The notes under the pieces were generated by a model. The model worked only from the letters and a program-made list of their open reading frames with translations. It did not search any database and was not told where the DNA came from. This document shows, one piece after another, positions 21,801 to 32,340 of a stretch of DNA of 64,000 bases; position 1 is the stretch's first letter, and each line of letters starts with the position of its first letter. The position numbers and the translations under genes are program-made. The DNA is taken from positions 6,526,401 through 6,590,400 of the forward strand of contig OY755175.1 of the NCBI GenBank assembly GCA_963576735.1. The letters are read 5' to 3'. The stretch is from Bedellia somnulentella. Its lineage: Eukaryota > Arthropoda > Insecta > Lepidoptera > Bedelliidae.

Positions 21801-22968
21801 ATGTATTTCACCAGTTCACTTTCTTCCATCTGCTCTGTTTTTTGTTACTTTGTTCTTTCTATCTTGTATACAAATAATGTAATGCACCTGAAATGCAGAG
21901 CCAATATGCATTCTCATAAAGGAGTTTTGACATATAATTTAATATTGCATTATCTAGGAAGTTTTGAAAAGTAGTAGTAGGTATAACTATATTGAAATGG
22001 TTATGAAATCTTGCAGCTTGCTTTATGATTAGTGAAAACATTTAAGAGCAATAATTATTAAAAGTACGCTCATTTTCTTTGATAAGTTAAGTACTACCAT
22101 TTTAATTCGTTCTTTTTATTCTTTTGCAGCCACCTCATCCATTGGCGCCTAGCAGTGCACCTCAAGGCCCTAATGCGCCCCCGCCTGGTGGAGCCGATCC
22201 CGGTCAGCAACAGTATAGACCACCGACCGGTGTGTCATCACCTCAAACGAGGCCGACTCAGTCGTACAGCCAAAGACCGTATCCACAAAATCCGCAGTAC
22301 CAAGGCCAATACCAGGGAGCGCCCGGCGGATACCCTCCTCAACCGGGATACGGTCCTCCGAACCAGGGTTACGGGCCTCCCAACCCGTCACAACAGCCGC
22401 AAGGCTACCCTCCCAATTCCAATTATGGCCCTCCGATCACATCGACTAATAGTTATCCGCCCTCATCGCATCCCGGAGGGCCGGGATACCCTCAACAATC
22501 GGGCCAGCAACCTTACGCGCCCCCTCCAGGTAGCCCCGCCGGGCCGGGCTCCCCGTACCCCGTGAGAGGGCCTGCGCAGCCGTACGCCGGCAACTCCCCG
22601 TACCCGCCGCCGCAGTCGTCGGCCAACTACAACGCGGGCGCGAGCAACTACAACCCGGCGACGTCGCAGCCGCAGGCGTACCAGTCGCAGCCGCAGCAGT
22701 TCCCGAGCACGACGGCGTCGCCGGCCGCGTCGCAGCCCACGCGCTCGCCGCAGCCGGCGTACAGCGCGNNNNNNNNNNNNNNNNNNNNNNNNNNNNNNNN
22801 NNNNNNNNNNNNNNNNNNNNNNNNNNNNNNNNNNNNNNNNNNNNNNNNNNNNNNNNNNNNNNNNNNNNNNNNNNNNNNNNNNNNNNNNNNNNNNNNNNNN
22901 NNNNNNNNNNNNNNNNNNNNNNNNNNNNNNNNNNNNNNNNNNNNNNNNNNNNNNNNNNNNNNNNNNNN
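18832..22968 (+). CDS. SS18: SS18/SYT-like SWI/SNF co-activator, partial (runs into gap)
   Basis: Exon 18832-19053 encodes the SNH domain almost entirely: MSVVFVPRGTRPPLNPAQIQ, KILDENAHLIQTIQEYQSKG, QLMECHQYQQVLHRNLVYLA, SVADANQNIQALLP. It ends in phase 0 before gttggt. After a 3.1-kb intron, exon 22130-22768 continues in phase 0 after ttttgcag with PPHPLAPSSAPQ and a long Q/P/G/Y-rich stretch (repeats such as GYPPQPGYGPPNQGYGPPN), the QPGY domain. The reading frame is open to the 200-N gap. Family knowledge: SS18 is a BAF-complex subunit whose SNH domain contacts the ATPase and whose QPGY part drives transactivation and condensation. The start at 18832 begins the conserved domain. The C-terminus lies in or beyond the gap; sequence after it looks non-coding. 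The intron holds two fold-back SINEs. Confidence 0.92.
19567..20034. repeat. Family-C SINE, fold-back composite with 12-bp target duplication
   Basis: One insertion bounded by aaagaaaacata (19555-19566 and 20035-20046). Inside are an inverted copy of the family's 3' end (about 19567-19626), a forward partial tRNA-like block (about 19633-19681) with body and 3' end, and a further forward unit with a complete tRNA-like block (about 19920-19994). That block has an A box (tagctcagttgg), a B box (ttcgaacccc) and pairing 7-bp end stems (gacactg / cagtgtc). Left and right arms are reverse complements over about 60 bp. Confidence 0.8.
20582..20855. repeat. Family-C SINE, fold-back copy with 12-bp target duplication
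   Basis: Bounded by cattataacata (20570-20581 and 20856-20867). The left half is the reverse complement of the family 3' part including half of the tRNA-like block (gggaatcaaacc). The right half is forward and holds a whole, diverged tRNA-like block (about 20759-20831, B box gggttcgattcc). More diverged than the copy at 19567. Confidence 0.8.
22769..22968. other. Assembly gap (200 N) in the SS18 coding exon
   Basis: Exactly 200 unknown bases. GC-rich coding sequence stops at the left edge and AT-rich sequence resumes at the right edge, so the true missing length is unknown and includes the SS18 C-terminus. Confidence 0.98.
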
Positions 22969-24726
22969 ATTCTGAAAAGTTTGTCTATTTGACAAGATAA
23001 ATTGATTATGGCTGTCGAATGATATATGCGCGATCAGATTTAAGATTTATATTATTTTTGAATCAGTTTTTTTAGTTATTTAATATACTATTATCAAATG
23101 TGCAATCAATATCGCAAACAGAGGATATATGTATTTCAATATATTTAGTGTTTATTCATCACAACTTAAAAATGTATTGATGTAATACCTTTTTCTTATA
23201 GATGAAATTATTTATGATCTAAAGACTTTTTTATTAATTAATTAATTGAAATAATATATAACGAAACAGCCGAGAATAAGAATCAAGAATTATGAAGCGT
23301 TCAGCGCAGAGGCTATATATTGTATATATTGAATTATCGAGAATACCTCAAGCTCTAGTATGAGCGATCGAGAAACTTTAAAAAGCAATCATAATGATTT
23401 AGATTTTTCAACGTCATTATTTATTATATACTTCTTAATGAACTGAAAACAAAATCAATTTACATTTTAGTTGATATAGTTTAATTTCAACTATTACTGT
23501 TTATTCATTGATGTAAATTTGGGTAATTGTAATCAATACTCAGATAAGAATTACTCGTAAACAAGTATCAGTAATTTTTGAAAATGTATATATAGAGCTC
23601 CATTTTCTGTAGTTTACAGCATGGATTTTTAGCTAGTTTTGAGAGAACTTAGTTTCCACTATTCAAATTTCTCTAAACATTGCAAACATGAGGATCAAAT
23701 TGTAATAAATTTTATTTCAATTCCGATAACAAACAAAAGTGAGAAATACGTATATAAATTATCAATGGTGTTTTTGATTTGTTGAATTATTGGCCATACG
23801 CTTCTACGCCCGATAATAGTTATTTTGGTCCCAAACTCCAACAAGACTTTTTCATATTAACTGTTATTTAGAGTATGTTTTAGTCTCATTGAAGAAACAT
23901 TACATAAAAATCTTGTCTGGTTTTGATATATTTTACAGATTTATCTATCTCTTGGCCAAAATAAAAATGATCTGTACCTATCCATAAGATAGTTTTTTTT
24001 ATTTTATCAACACATTTTCAAATTGATTATTTACATTATGTATTTCAAAGGACAAATCCCAGATACTGCTCACACACAATCCGCAAATAATACGAGGAGG
24101 TAAATCCTATTATGAATTATAGTACTTTTTTGACGCGCACTATCCTTGTTGTTAACCATATACCAAAACGGTTTGGCGAATGTGATCAATTATAGATATG
24201 CACAAAATTAGTTGTATTGGTTAACAACACGTAAAGCGAGCGTCGCTTCATAAGATAAAATACTTTTACACATTTTATTCATCCAATCTTTTTCTAGTTA
24301 TTTAGTATGTAAACAAAGGTTTTATAAGTATATCATGTGGTTGGAGTGCCCATCATGGGAGAAATCTCGTCAAAGTAAATAGATAATCTTAGATAGATGA
24401 GAAAAGAGCGGTGTAGTGAGATAATTCAGTATAGTGATGGTGTATGTGAGTGTGTCGTGCGCGTGTAATTCCGAATGGTTAATGGTATATGTACAAATTG
24501 TCAAGAGTATGTAAATAGTATGTTAACTAGTTATTTGTCTTTATTAAGAGTAACTTTTGCTGTTGTAAAGTTCAGTAAAATATTGTTTTTGATTGTTCAA
24601 CAATACATTTATTTTTCTAAAACGCATGGCATTTTTATTTTCTGTACCGCGACTTTCACGCGGCCGTTAGCTACGAAATGTTTACATTGTCAGCTCATTG
24701 CAAATCCCATCGCATAGTTGTGTCAT
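22969..24726 (+). other. AT-rich stretch, likely SS18 3' UTR and downstream DNA
   Basis: No coding frame of note. An aataaa lies near 23703 (tgtaataaattttattt), a possible polyadenylation signal. The extent of any 3' UTR cannot be set without transcripts. Confidence 0.4.
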
Positions 24727-24975
24727 ATTACATACATATACTCACGGCTATTAATCCCTAGAAGGGGAAGCTAGAGCTTTGGAATAAGAAATTCCTCAGC
24801 CACTTTTGGAAATTCGATGGGGAAAAGATAGAAAATAAAGGTTTTTGGTGATGGATCTCAAACTGCAACACCCAAAATTAACTTAAAAAGCACCTATACC
24901 CTTACCTCTACGCTACCCTAGCCTCTTACGAATACCCACAGGAAGGAATGTGGTAGTGCTATTCTAAGCCAGCAA
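24727..24975 (-). repeat. Family-B repeat, minus orientation
   Basis: Starts acatacatatactcacggct and runs through ggggaagctagagctttgg-type sequence to ctattctaagccagc, the reverse complement of the family-B consensus. Confidence 0.75.
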
Positions 24976-25120
24976 ATATAATTACGGTATAATATAATAT
25001 ATATTATTCATAATCTTGCAGGTAACTAGCACTATAAGTAAGCCTTTGATATATTTTTTTTGCTATTTTAACTTTGTATATACAATTATTAATCTTAAAT
25101 AAAAGAAATCATTGATCTAT

Positions 25121-25400
25121 TACAGTCGCCATCAGATATATCAGAGCGGCCGAGGTACTCAAATATATCTGAGCAGCAATAAATTTCAATAAATTCTTTA
25201 CGGTAAATAAGGTCAATAAGATCTGAACATCCAATTCGCCACAAATATATGAGCAGTGGTTTTTCAATTAAATCTGAACACTCAAAGAGACAATAATATC
25301 AGAAAGCATAACTCGTCAAAGTTATCTGCTCAGACAGGGTGATCATAAATATCTGAACATTTAGGGAAAATATACCTTAAACCATTAGGCATACAGTTCA
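25121..25400 (+). repeat. Left member of a ~275-bp inverted repeat pair with periodic atctga motif
   Basis: Begins tacagtcgccatcagatata. It contains five or six irregularly spaced (about 25-35 bp) atctga/tcagat units and ends aggcatacagtt. The reverse complement lies at 30204-30479. Non-coding. Confidence 0.75.
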
Positions 25401-25843
25401 AATGTAATCGTATTGAATTTTCCTTTTACAAAATGAGTAGATATACAAAATATAAATATGCGAAAAGCAACTTTACAGTCTTGTTACAAGCAAGGATACT
25501 CTACTACACTACGGATGGGCCCTGTGGTACTATATCTAAATCACGTTATGCAAATAATAATCATATCGCAACAGAAATATTCCATATGCCGTTTTCTCTT
25601 TCTAACCTTCCGAGTTTTATCTTTTGAAAAAGAGAACAATACATGTTTACTTCTTGTTGTTTATGGCAAAATTTCGTCAAGACGTTACGACTATGATAGC
25701 GCGTACCCAGATCGGCCATCTTAGTTGCCATTTGATATGTGAAGTTGTTTTGTAAACAAAAGTGTTGATTGTGTTTATTGTGTTTTGGACATTAATTAAT
25801 CAAGTTTTGGACCATAAAATTACATGGGTAATATAAATGCACA

Positions 25844-25914
25844 ATGCCCTGTTGCTCTGTTAAAGATTGTGGCGCCCGTAATAGCGAAAATCAGCCTCAA
25901 TTAACTTTGCACAA
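25844..25914 (+). CDS. Possible first exon of a THAP-domain protein
   Basis: ATG at 25844 opens MPCCSVKDCGARNSENQPQL followed by TLH and a split Lys codon before a strong donor (aa|gtaagt). The Cys spacing and the LTLHK ending resemble the start of THAP zinc-binding domains, in which an intron commonly follows the His. Upstream lies 'atcggccatcttagttgcc', a promoter-like YY1-type block. I could not find the next exon carrying the FP and second Cys/His of the domain, so it may be a real gene with a distant exon, a transposase remnant (P-type transposases carry THAP domains), or chance. Confidence 0.4.
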
Positions 25915-26581
25915 GTAAGTAATTATTTTCTTTGTTTTCACTTCGGTCAAGAGTGTTTTTTTGGTGTATTTCTTGCTTCCTCGATGTGATCAGAGGAAAC
26001 TTTATGATCATTGTAATATTTTCGCCATAAAAGGCTTAGTTTTCATAATTTCTTCCAAAATTATTTCCTCTCATTGTTTACCTAGTGATGTGAAACACTG
26101 ATCATTTAGTATTATCGATGTTTAAGTACTATCGGATTCGGTTTAAGTTGGTTGGTTGGTTAACCTATTAAAAATCTAAATGCCTTCCAAAATGTAGGTA
26201 ACATTATTTTAATAGTTTACACTTTTCTTCACATTTGTTACTTTGAGGTGGTTATTGATTACTAAAATTAATTATTTAAATTAATTTTTAAATATTTATT
26301 ATATATTTAAATAAAAATTAAAATTAATAATTGGCTTTGAAAACATCAACCGTCGGCATAAAAATTGACATTGCATTTTAAAAAAATGGTATGGTTTATC
26401 ATAAAAAAATCACTAATGAAAAGGTTTATTAACAGTATAAGGTTATAACAAATTTACGTTATTTAAAAATGAATAAATGTGACATTTTAAATTTAAATAC
26501 GTTGTTTTTTTATTATTTATATGTACGATCTTGCAATATAAGTCAAGCACAGCATCAATAATTTGTTGTACGTGTACGACA

Positions 26582-27215
26582 ACTGTGTAGTGTCGGCTTA
26601 GAATAGCACTACCCCATTTCTTCCGGTGGGTGTACGTAAGAGGCGACTCACGGACTTTTAACGGCGTTATAAGGGAATTTGGGCGATGCGGTTGGACACC
26701 CATCACCAACAACCTTTATTTTACCAACTTTTCCCCACTCAACAACCGTGATAGCCCAGTGGGTAGAACACTCGGTTATCGTGCAAACGACTAGTGTTCA
26801 AATCCTGGGCCAGGCCTACACCAATTTGTCTTTTCTAAAGACATATGTGTGGTTAATTTATCATGGTTGTTAACGGTGAGGGAAAACATCGTGAGGAAAC
26901 CCACATGGCTGAGTTGTACTTAGTCATGTGACAGTGTATTCGTACAAAACGGCAATAGGCCTGCCCCCTATCACGTGAGTACACTGTCCATGCAAAACGT
27001 GGGTACTCTGAACATCAGGTGACAAAGTCACGTGATGTTCAGAAGTATTAGTACCTCTGCCTACCCCTTCGGGGATATGCGGCGTGAACATGTTTATGTT
27101 ATAATATGTTGTGTTTTCCCCACTGAACTTCCCAAAGGTGGCTGAGGAATTTGTCATTCCTTAGCTCTGGCTACCCCATCTAGGGATTTATAGCCGTTAG
27201 TAAGTATATGTAATG
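26582..27215 (+). repeat. Family-B repeat split by a family-A SINE
   Basis: Left part 26582-26743, right part 27114-27215. Together they give a nearly complete family-B copy. The junction lies in the ttttccccactcaac segment, which is duplicated around the SINE. Confidence 0.8.
26744..27113 (+). repeat. Family-A SINE inserted in a family-B copy
   Basis: Plus copy with head gatagcccagtgggtagaac, B-box-like gttcaaatcctgg, and tail ending in a ttatgtt-type sequence. It is flanked by a 15-bp target duplication with one mismatch (26729-26743 and 27114-27128). Confidence 0.88.
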
Positions 27216-27224
27216 TGTACGACA

Positions 27225-27369
27225 ACCGATTTAAATTCGTCCTTGAGCATATGGCACCCATTATTAATCTCACTGAACCACTGATCGATGCACTGCAAGT
27301 TAAAAAACTTACCCCACGCCGAAAATCATAATAAATTATCGCTCGAAATTGTTCATGAGTTAAATCCAT
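27225..27369 (-). pseudogene. Mariner transposase fragment
   Basis: The minus frame reads MDLTHEQFRAIIYYDFRRG, then after a deletion IDQWFSEINNG-like residues and KDEF, typical of the mariner N-terminal HTH region. About 145 bp remains; no ends were found. Confidence 0.6.
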
Positions 27370-28124
27370 GGTGATGTGTGATCCATGGTGGCAAAACGAA
27401 GGTTTAAAACTGGTGTTAAAATATCTAGATCTAAATTAAAAGTATGTGCCCACTGTTGTTATAAATTATTTCTACATAAACATGTTGGCAAATTTATCGA
27501 TATTTTTCTATTCTGATTCTTGCATGATACAACCCTAGGTCAGCCATTTTAAGTGCCAATAGGCCACGCCCCCTGCTACGCTCCGAGAGTGTTTAGGGCC
27601 GATCCGTAGTGTAGAGTATCCTTGGTTACAAGTGACACATTTGAATTAAATATTTGGCAATTCACAAAAACGTCAACATAACTGTCATTGCATATAATGC
27701 ACTGCATTTATTTATCATTTAACAAATATTCACAGATTTATTATGTTATACTTACGTATATAGATTGGCAATACAAATACGACAGGTGAGATTAAAAAAA
27801 AGTACAACGGTGTTCGGAAATGAGTGTGTGTGCGTGACATTAGTATGGCGGATCCCATACTAGCCCTATTAAAATTGATAAAAATTCACGTATTTGTTAT
27901 TTTTGCCAAATTGTAAACTTTACAGTAATTGTAGTATTATGATGAAAGAAGATATTTTTTATCATATATTTGCATTGAAAACTTTGGTTTAAGATAATAA
28001 AGCATATAGACTTGGAATGTTATAAATAACTAAAAATTTTATGTTTGCTAAAGAATATGTATTCGATTTAGATTCTGTGCTATTAAATATTAATAACTTT
28101 ATCAAAAAATCACCAAGGTTAAGA

Positions 28125-28195
28125 CATTGATTCCTTGGCTCTGGCTACCCCTTCTAGGGAATTATAACCGTGAGTATATGTATGCATGTATGTTA
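28125..28195 (+). repeat. Family-B 3' fragment
   Basis: Only the 3' end is present (ttccttggctctggctaccc to gtgagtatatgtatg). Confidence 0.65.
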
Positions 28196-28606
28196 AGACT
28201 TAAATACCAGAATTAACGAATTCGTCAATTATTTATTCGTAAATAAGTAAATTATTATCTTTCATGTCTTATGCCAAAATCGTTTTAGGCTGGTATCGTG
28301 TTCGTGAGAGGTCCTGCCTTTGTTGACATTTATGCTATGACGTTTGTCACTTACTGTCAATCTATGTCCTATATCTATAATAATTAATAATATAAAAGCT
28401 GCCAAATTAAAATAGGTACGAATGCTTTGCAATATTTCATCCACTATTGCGTTAGTCACCATGGCCTAGCGGTTAAGTAATTAGTAATCTATACTTGTAA
28501 TAAATCTGTAGAGAAGTCAATTCTGTACATGAAATATATTTTGAAAATACCTATCAGGGGGTGATTAGGGATCAATACTTATGCCAAAAATGCAATCTGT
28601 AAATTT

Positions 28607-28609
<3 letters not shown>

Positions 28610-28640
<31 letters not shown>

Positions 28641-28800
28641 GGTTTGTATGTGCCTTATGGAAACAAAAACTACGCGACGGATTTTAACGAAACTTGGTAC
28701 AATTGTTCTTCATACTCCTGGGCAGGTTTTTCTATACTTTCCAGCAGAGTAGTAAAGGGGAATTTTGGGAAATTTTGGGAAAACGGGAGAAGTTACTCCA
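28610..28800 (+). repeat. (GTCT)n microsatellite with dispersed repeat
   Basis: Six to seven GTCT units (28610-28636), then 'acgcgacggattttaacgaa' and 'cttggtac', a dispersed repeat. A related version with (TGTC)n is at 51244-51360. Confidence 0.6.
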
Positions 28801-29597
28801 TTTTTTAAGCTTCCGTCGCGTGTGCAGCCTTAATGGTTAAACTTACATAGAAATCATGTATGACGGAAATATTTTTCATAAAATTGTCTAAAAATATTCC
28901 GCAACAGTATATGTCTATCTTCTATGGTTGACTCACAATAACACGTGTAATTCCTGATGGCTTAGCAGTTCGAAACATTCTGATTATATTTGTTTACTCT
29001 TACGTTTGTAAACCTCTCACTCATACCTAATTTAAAAAAGGTTACATTATTACCTATTCATTAAAAAAAGAATCATAGAAATCGGTAGAGAAACACCGAA
29101 ATTAAACATAGAATAATCCATCGCGCCCGTGACCAAAACCAAATCTTTACTAATTTACATATAACATACTAGATGGCGCCAGTAGTTGCATCCTACATCA
29201 CATAATGATTTCTTTTTTTAGATTGTTATAAATACTTCATAGCGTTTTATTCCAAAATTTGCTATTAAACGGAAATACTGAACCGTTCATAAAAGCGCAT
29301 TCAAAATCACCAAACTACACAGTTTAGAGAGTGCTATAAATTTAATAAATTGAAAACATTGCGCTAAATTTTAAAATGCTTGAGCAGTGGTTGAAGAAAG
29401 AAACCTCAGATATTTAAAAAAACAACGCTACCCGTGCGAAGCTGGGCCGATCCACTAGTCATAATTATAATCCGTTGCGTCAGGGTTCAAGTCCTAACTT
29501 GTGTTTTGTTTTTGTATGTTAACAAGAATTCATGTTCTTTTTTTTCAATTTTTTTATTTTTAATATAAGCCTTTAAATTTATTGTCCTCATTTAATA

Positions 29598-29848
29598 TGC
29601 CGTGTAGTGTTGGCTTAGAATAGCACTAACCCATTTCTTCCGGTGAGTGTACGTAAGAGGCGACTAACGGTATTGGGGCTTTTAATGGATTTTGGGGCGA
29701 TGTGGTTGGAGACCCATCACCAACAACCTTTATATTACTTTCTTTTCCCCACTAAAAATTCAAAAAGTAGCTGAAGAATTTTTAATTCCTTAGCTCTGGC
29801 TACCCCTTCTAGGGATCTATAGCCGTGAGTATATGTATGTATGTCGTT
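29598..29848 (+). repeat. Family-B repeat, full length
   Basis: Starts gccgtgtagtgttggcttag and ends ccgtgagtatatgtatgtat. Complete plus copy in intergenic DNA. Confidence 0.8.
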
Positions 29849-30203
29849 ATATATATATTTATGAATACGTATGGTACGTTAAAGAAGACAGCAGGAAAAA
29901 GTATAATTTTGTAAAAACTAGTTTATCCTTTTATTTTATTAAAACTGCATTTATATTTATGCTACCCTGGTACATACAATGTAAATAAAAAATGGAATAC
30001 ATGGTTTCAAAAGTTCTAAGTTATTTTACCTCTTGTTGTTTTTGTACCGGTGAAAAATTATTACGTACAACTAGTTGTACGGATTAGTTGGTCAGTGGAG
30101 AATACCTCCATGCAGAAAACTCTTATTAGTTTTGACATTGATAAAACCAAATGGTGGTTGTATAGAAAATGTATTCCAGCGTAGTTAGTTAAAAAAAATA
30201 AAA

Positions 30204-30479
30204 CTGTATGCCTAGTGCTATAAGGTACATTTTCCCTAAATGTTCAGATATTTATGATCACCCTGTCTGAGCAGATAACTTTGACGAATTGTGCTTTCAG
30301 ATATTATTGTCTCTTTGAGTGTTCAGATATAATTGAAAAACCACTGCTCATATATTTGTGGCGAATTGGATGTTCAGATCTTATTGACCTTATTTACCGT
30401 AAAGAATTTATTTAAATTTATTGCTGCTCAGATATATTTGAGTACCTCGGCCGCTCCGATATATCTGATGGCGACTGTA
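30204..30479 (-). repeat. Right member of the ~275-bp inverted repeat pair
   Basis: Reverse complement of 25121-25400, ending tctgatggcgactgta. Repeated tgttcagatat-type units are spaced about 25-35 bp. A TA dinucleotide stands at both outer ends of the pair. Confidence 0.75.
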
Positions 30480-31073
30480 CAATAAATGATCAGTAAAATA
30501 CCAAATGGGCCTGATAAGCACTTCCAATTTACTACTTATTTTGAGGAAGTACCCACAATAAATTTTTAATTGAAAAACTCGACTAGAAAAATATATAATT
30601 TCTTTATTTAGAAAATAATTTGGGGCGAGGGGGCCTCCGCTCCTTTGTTGCCCCGAAGCATCTGGACTCGAAATCCGGCCCATTATGTATTACTCAGCCA
30701 CGTCACGTAGGCATATGGGATACCTCCTACCTCACTATATTTTTTTTCCTTCATCGTTGATAAGTAAACGACGATTCAGGCGGGCTCTTTTCACTAATAT
30801 TTAATGGTTATCTGTTTCTATTCATATTATATATTTTCTATAATTAGAAACGATATGTGGTTGCATCTTGTATATTTATCTGTCTGACATTGAGCTTTGT
30901 CGTTGAGGTCATCTAATTTTGTATTTGGTAATTTCGGTACGGAGGAATAATAAGTAGACTTTAAACAGTGGATTTATGCTGTAGGGTATCAACTCCAAAT
31001 GATATTTTATTCTATTATCTCTAGCCAACCAAATATTGTCTGAGGAATTGATGATTTTGAATCTTTAACACTT

Positions 31074-31317
31074 AAAAGCCTTATATACGATCGGTTTCCG
31101 ACCTTGGTCGAGTTGATATAAAAATGGACAGTGTAGAAGTCTGTTGTTCCAACCGATATTTGGTTGATGTCAACGGCCTTGGTCGGAATCGCATCTCTTC
31201 CGATTGAACTGACAAGTTGATTCCAACCACCGACCGTGTAGAACGAATACAAAAATCGGTTGTTTCGAACAAGGACACATGGTCGATGGTCGGAAACCGA
31301 TCGTGTATAAGGGTTTT
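31074..31317. repeat. Short MITE with ~38-bp inverted ends
   Basis: The arms at 31074-31112 and 31278-31317 share a core (cgatcggtttccgacc) in inverted orientation. The 240-bp body has no coding frame. A non-autonomous DNA element is the simplest reading; no target duplication was settled. Confidence 0.7.
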
Positions 31318-31506
31318 TATTCAATTCCCAATTAAGTTATTACTGTTTAGTTTTAAATTGTTCGATATCCAAAATGCAAATACTGAATGTTTATAATACC
31401 CCAAGTAAAGGATGTGTACACTGGAAGAAGCCTAAAATCTTGCAGATATATGATCCCATGGATGAGTCATCGATAAACCAGAAGACGTTTTGCAGTGTCA
31501 TAATTA

Positions 31507-32328
31507 GACCCCGTTATCTTTGTAGCATTTTGGTGGCAACTGATTTTAGTGATGGGGTAATTGATAGAACTGTGTCGATCACGATCGATCGAACTGTTTT
31601 GATTCGAACATTAACCATTTCGTGTTTTCGAACGAGAGGTCTTTTTTAGAAATAAAGAATATTAATAAAACACTTCATTACATAAAATAATTTAAATATA
31701 AATAAAACACACTGAAAATCTTTTCGATACAACAACTACACAAAAATAATACTAGTAGTAAAGCAAAAGTGACAAGAAAGCGTAAATTTAGTTAAAATTA
31801 TATTTGTATATCTTACCAATCAACGCTTATAATTTCTTATTAGTAAAACGATCGATCGAACGTGATTGATTGGTTTAATTATTTCTTTTTTATTCCGACC
31901 TTGATTATATGATCGACGTTACATCGATCGATCGATTATTTCTCAGCTCAATACAATAGAAGCGAGAAAGCTAATGATCATATTGCATTTTATGCGCGCG
32001 TGAAAGAGATAACCACCATTTTGTTACCTGCTTTGACCTATGATCAAATGATCGAATCAATTCGTAAAATACAGGCGAAATCAAACTCTACCGTCTATAG
32101 TTTAAGCACTAATACTGCTTGCTAATGTTACCATGACGTAATCTGCAACTCAAACGTTTCGTTCGGTCGGTCATTTGATCGAAGCTTTTAAAAATGCAAG
32201 ACTCGATCAATCGAGAATGGTTAGTGTTCGAATCAAAACAGTTCGATCGATCGCGATCGACACAGTTCTATCAATTACCCCATCACTAAAATCAGTTGCT
32301 ACCAAAATGCTACAAAGATAACGGGGTC
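31507..32328. mobile_element. 822-bp non-autonomous DNA element with ~110-bp inverted ends, TA target
   Basis: The left end gaccccgttatctttgtagc is mirrored at the right end, and the arms stay inverted-complementary for about 110 bp (31507-31619 with about 32213-32328). TA dinucleotides directly flank both ends (31505-31506, 32329-32330), pointing to the Tc1/mariner superfamily. The interior is AT-rich with several gatcgatcg blocks and no transposase. Confidence 0.8.
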
Positions 32329-32340
32329 TAGTCATAATAA

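Noticed and set aside
22648..22995. Open frames running through the N blocks (also 50197-50913)
   Set aside because: Unknown bases cannot support a frame; only the parts before the gaps were used.
28262..28462. Small membrane protein on minus
   Set aside because: One hydrophobic stretch only, no splice or homology support; likely chance in AT-rich DNA.
30204..30479. CRISPR-like or satellite array because of the recurring atctga motif
   Set aside because: Spacing is irregular, repeats are only ~9 bases and diverged, there are no cas genes, and the genome is eukaryotic.
25121..30479. Intact P-element
   Set aside because: No 8-bp target duplication at the ends and no transposase frame in the interval; kept only as a hypothesis.
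31374..31649. Open frame as a gene
   Set aside because: It lies largely on the inverted end of the 822-bp element and repeats in mirror form at the other end.
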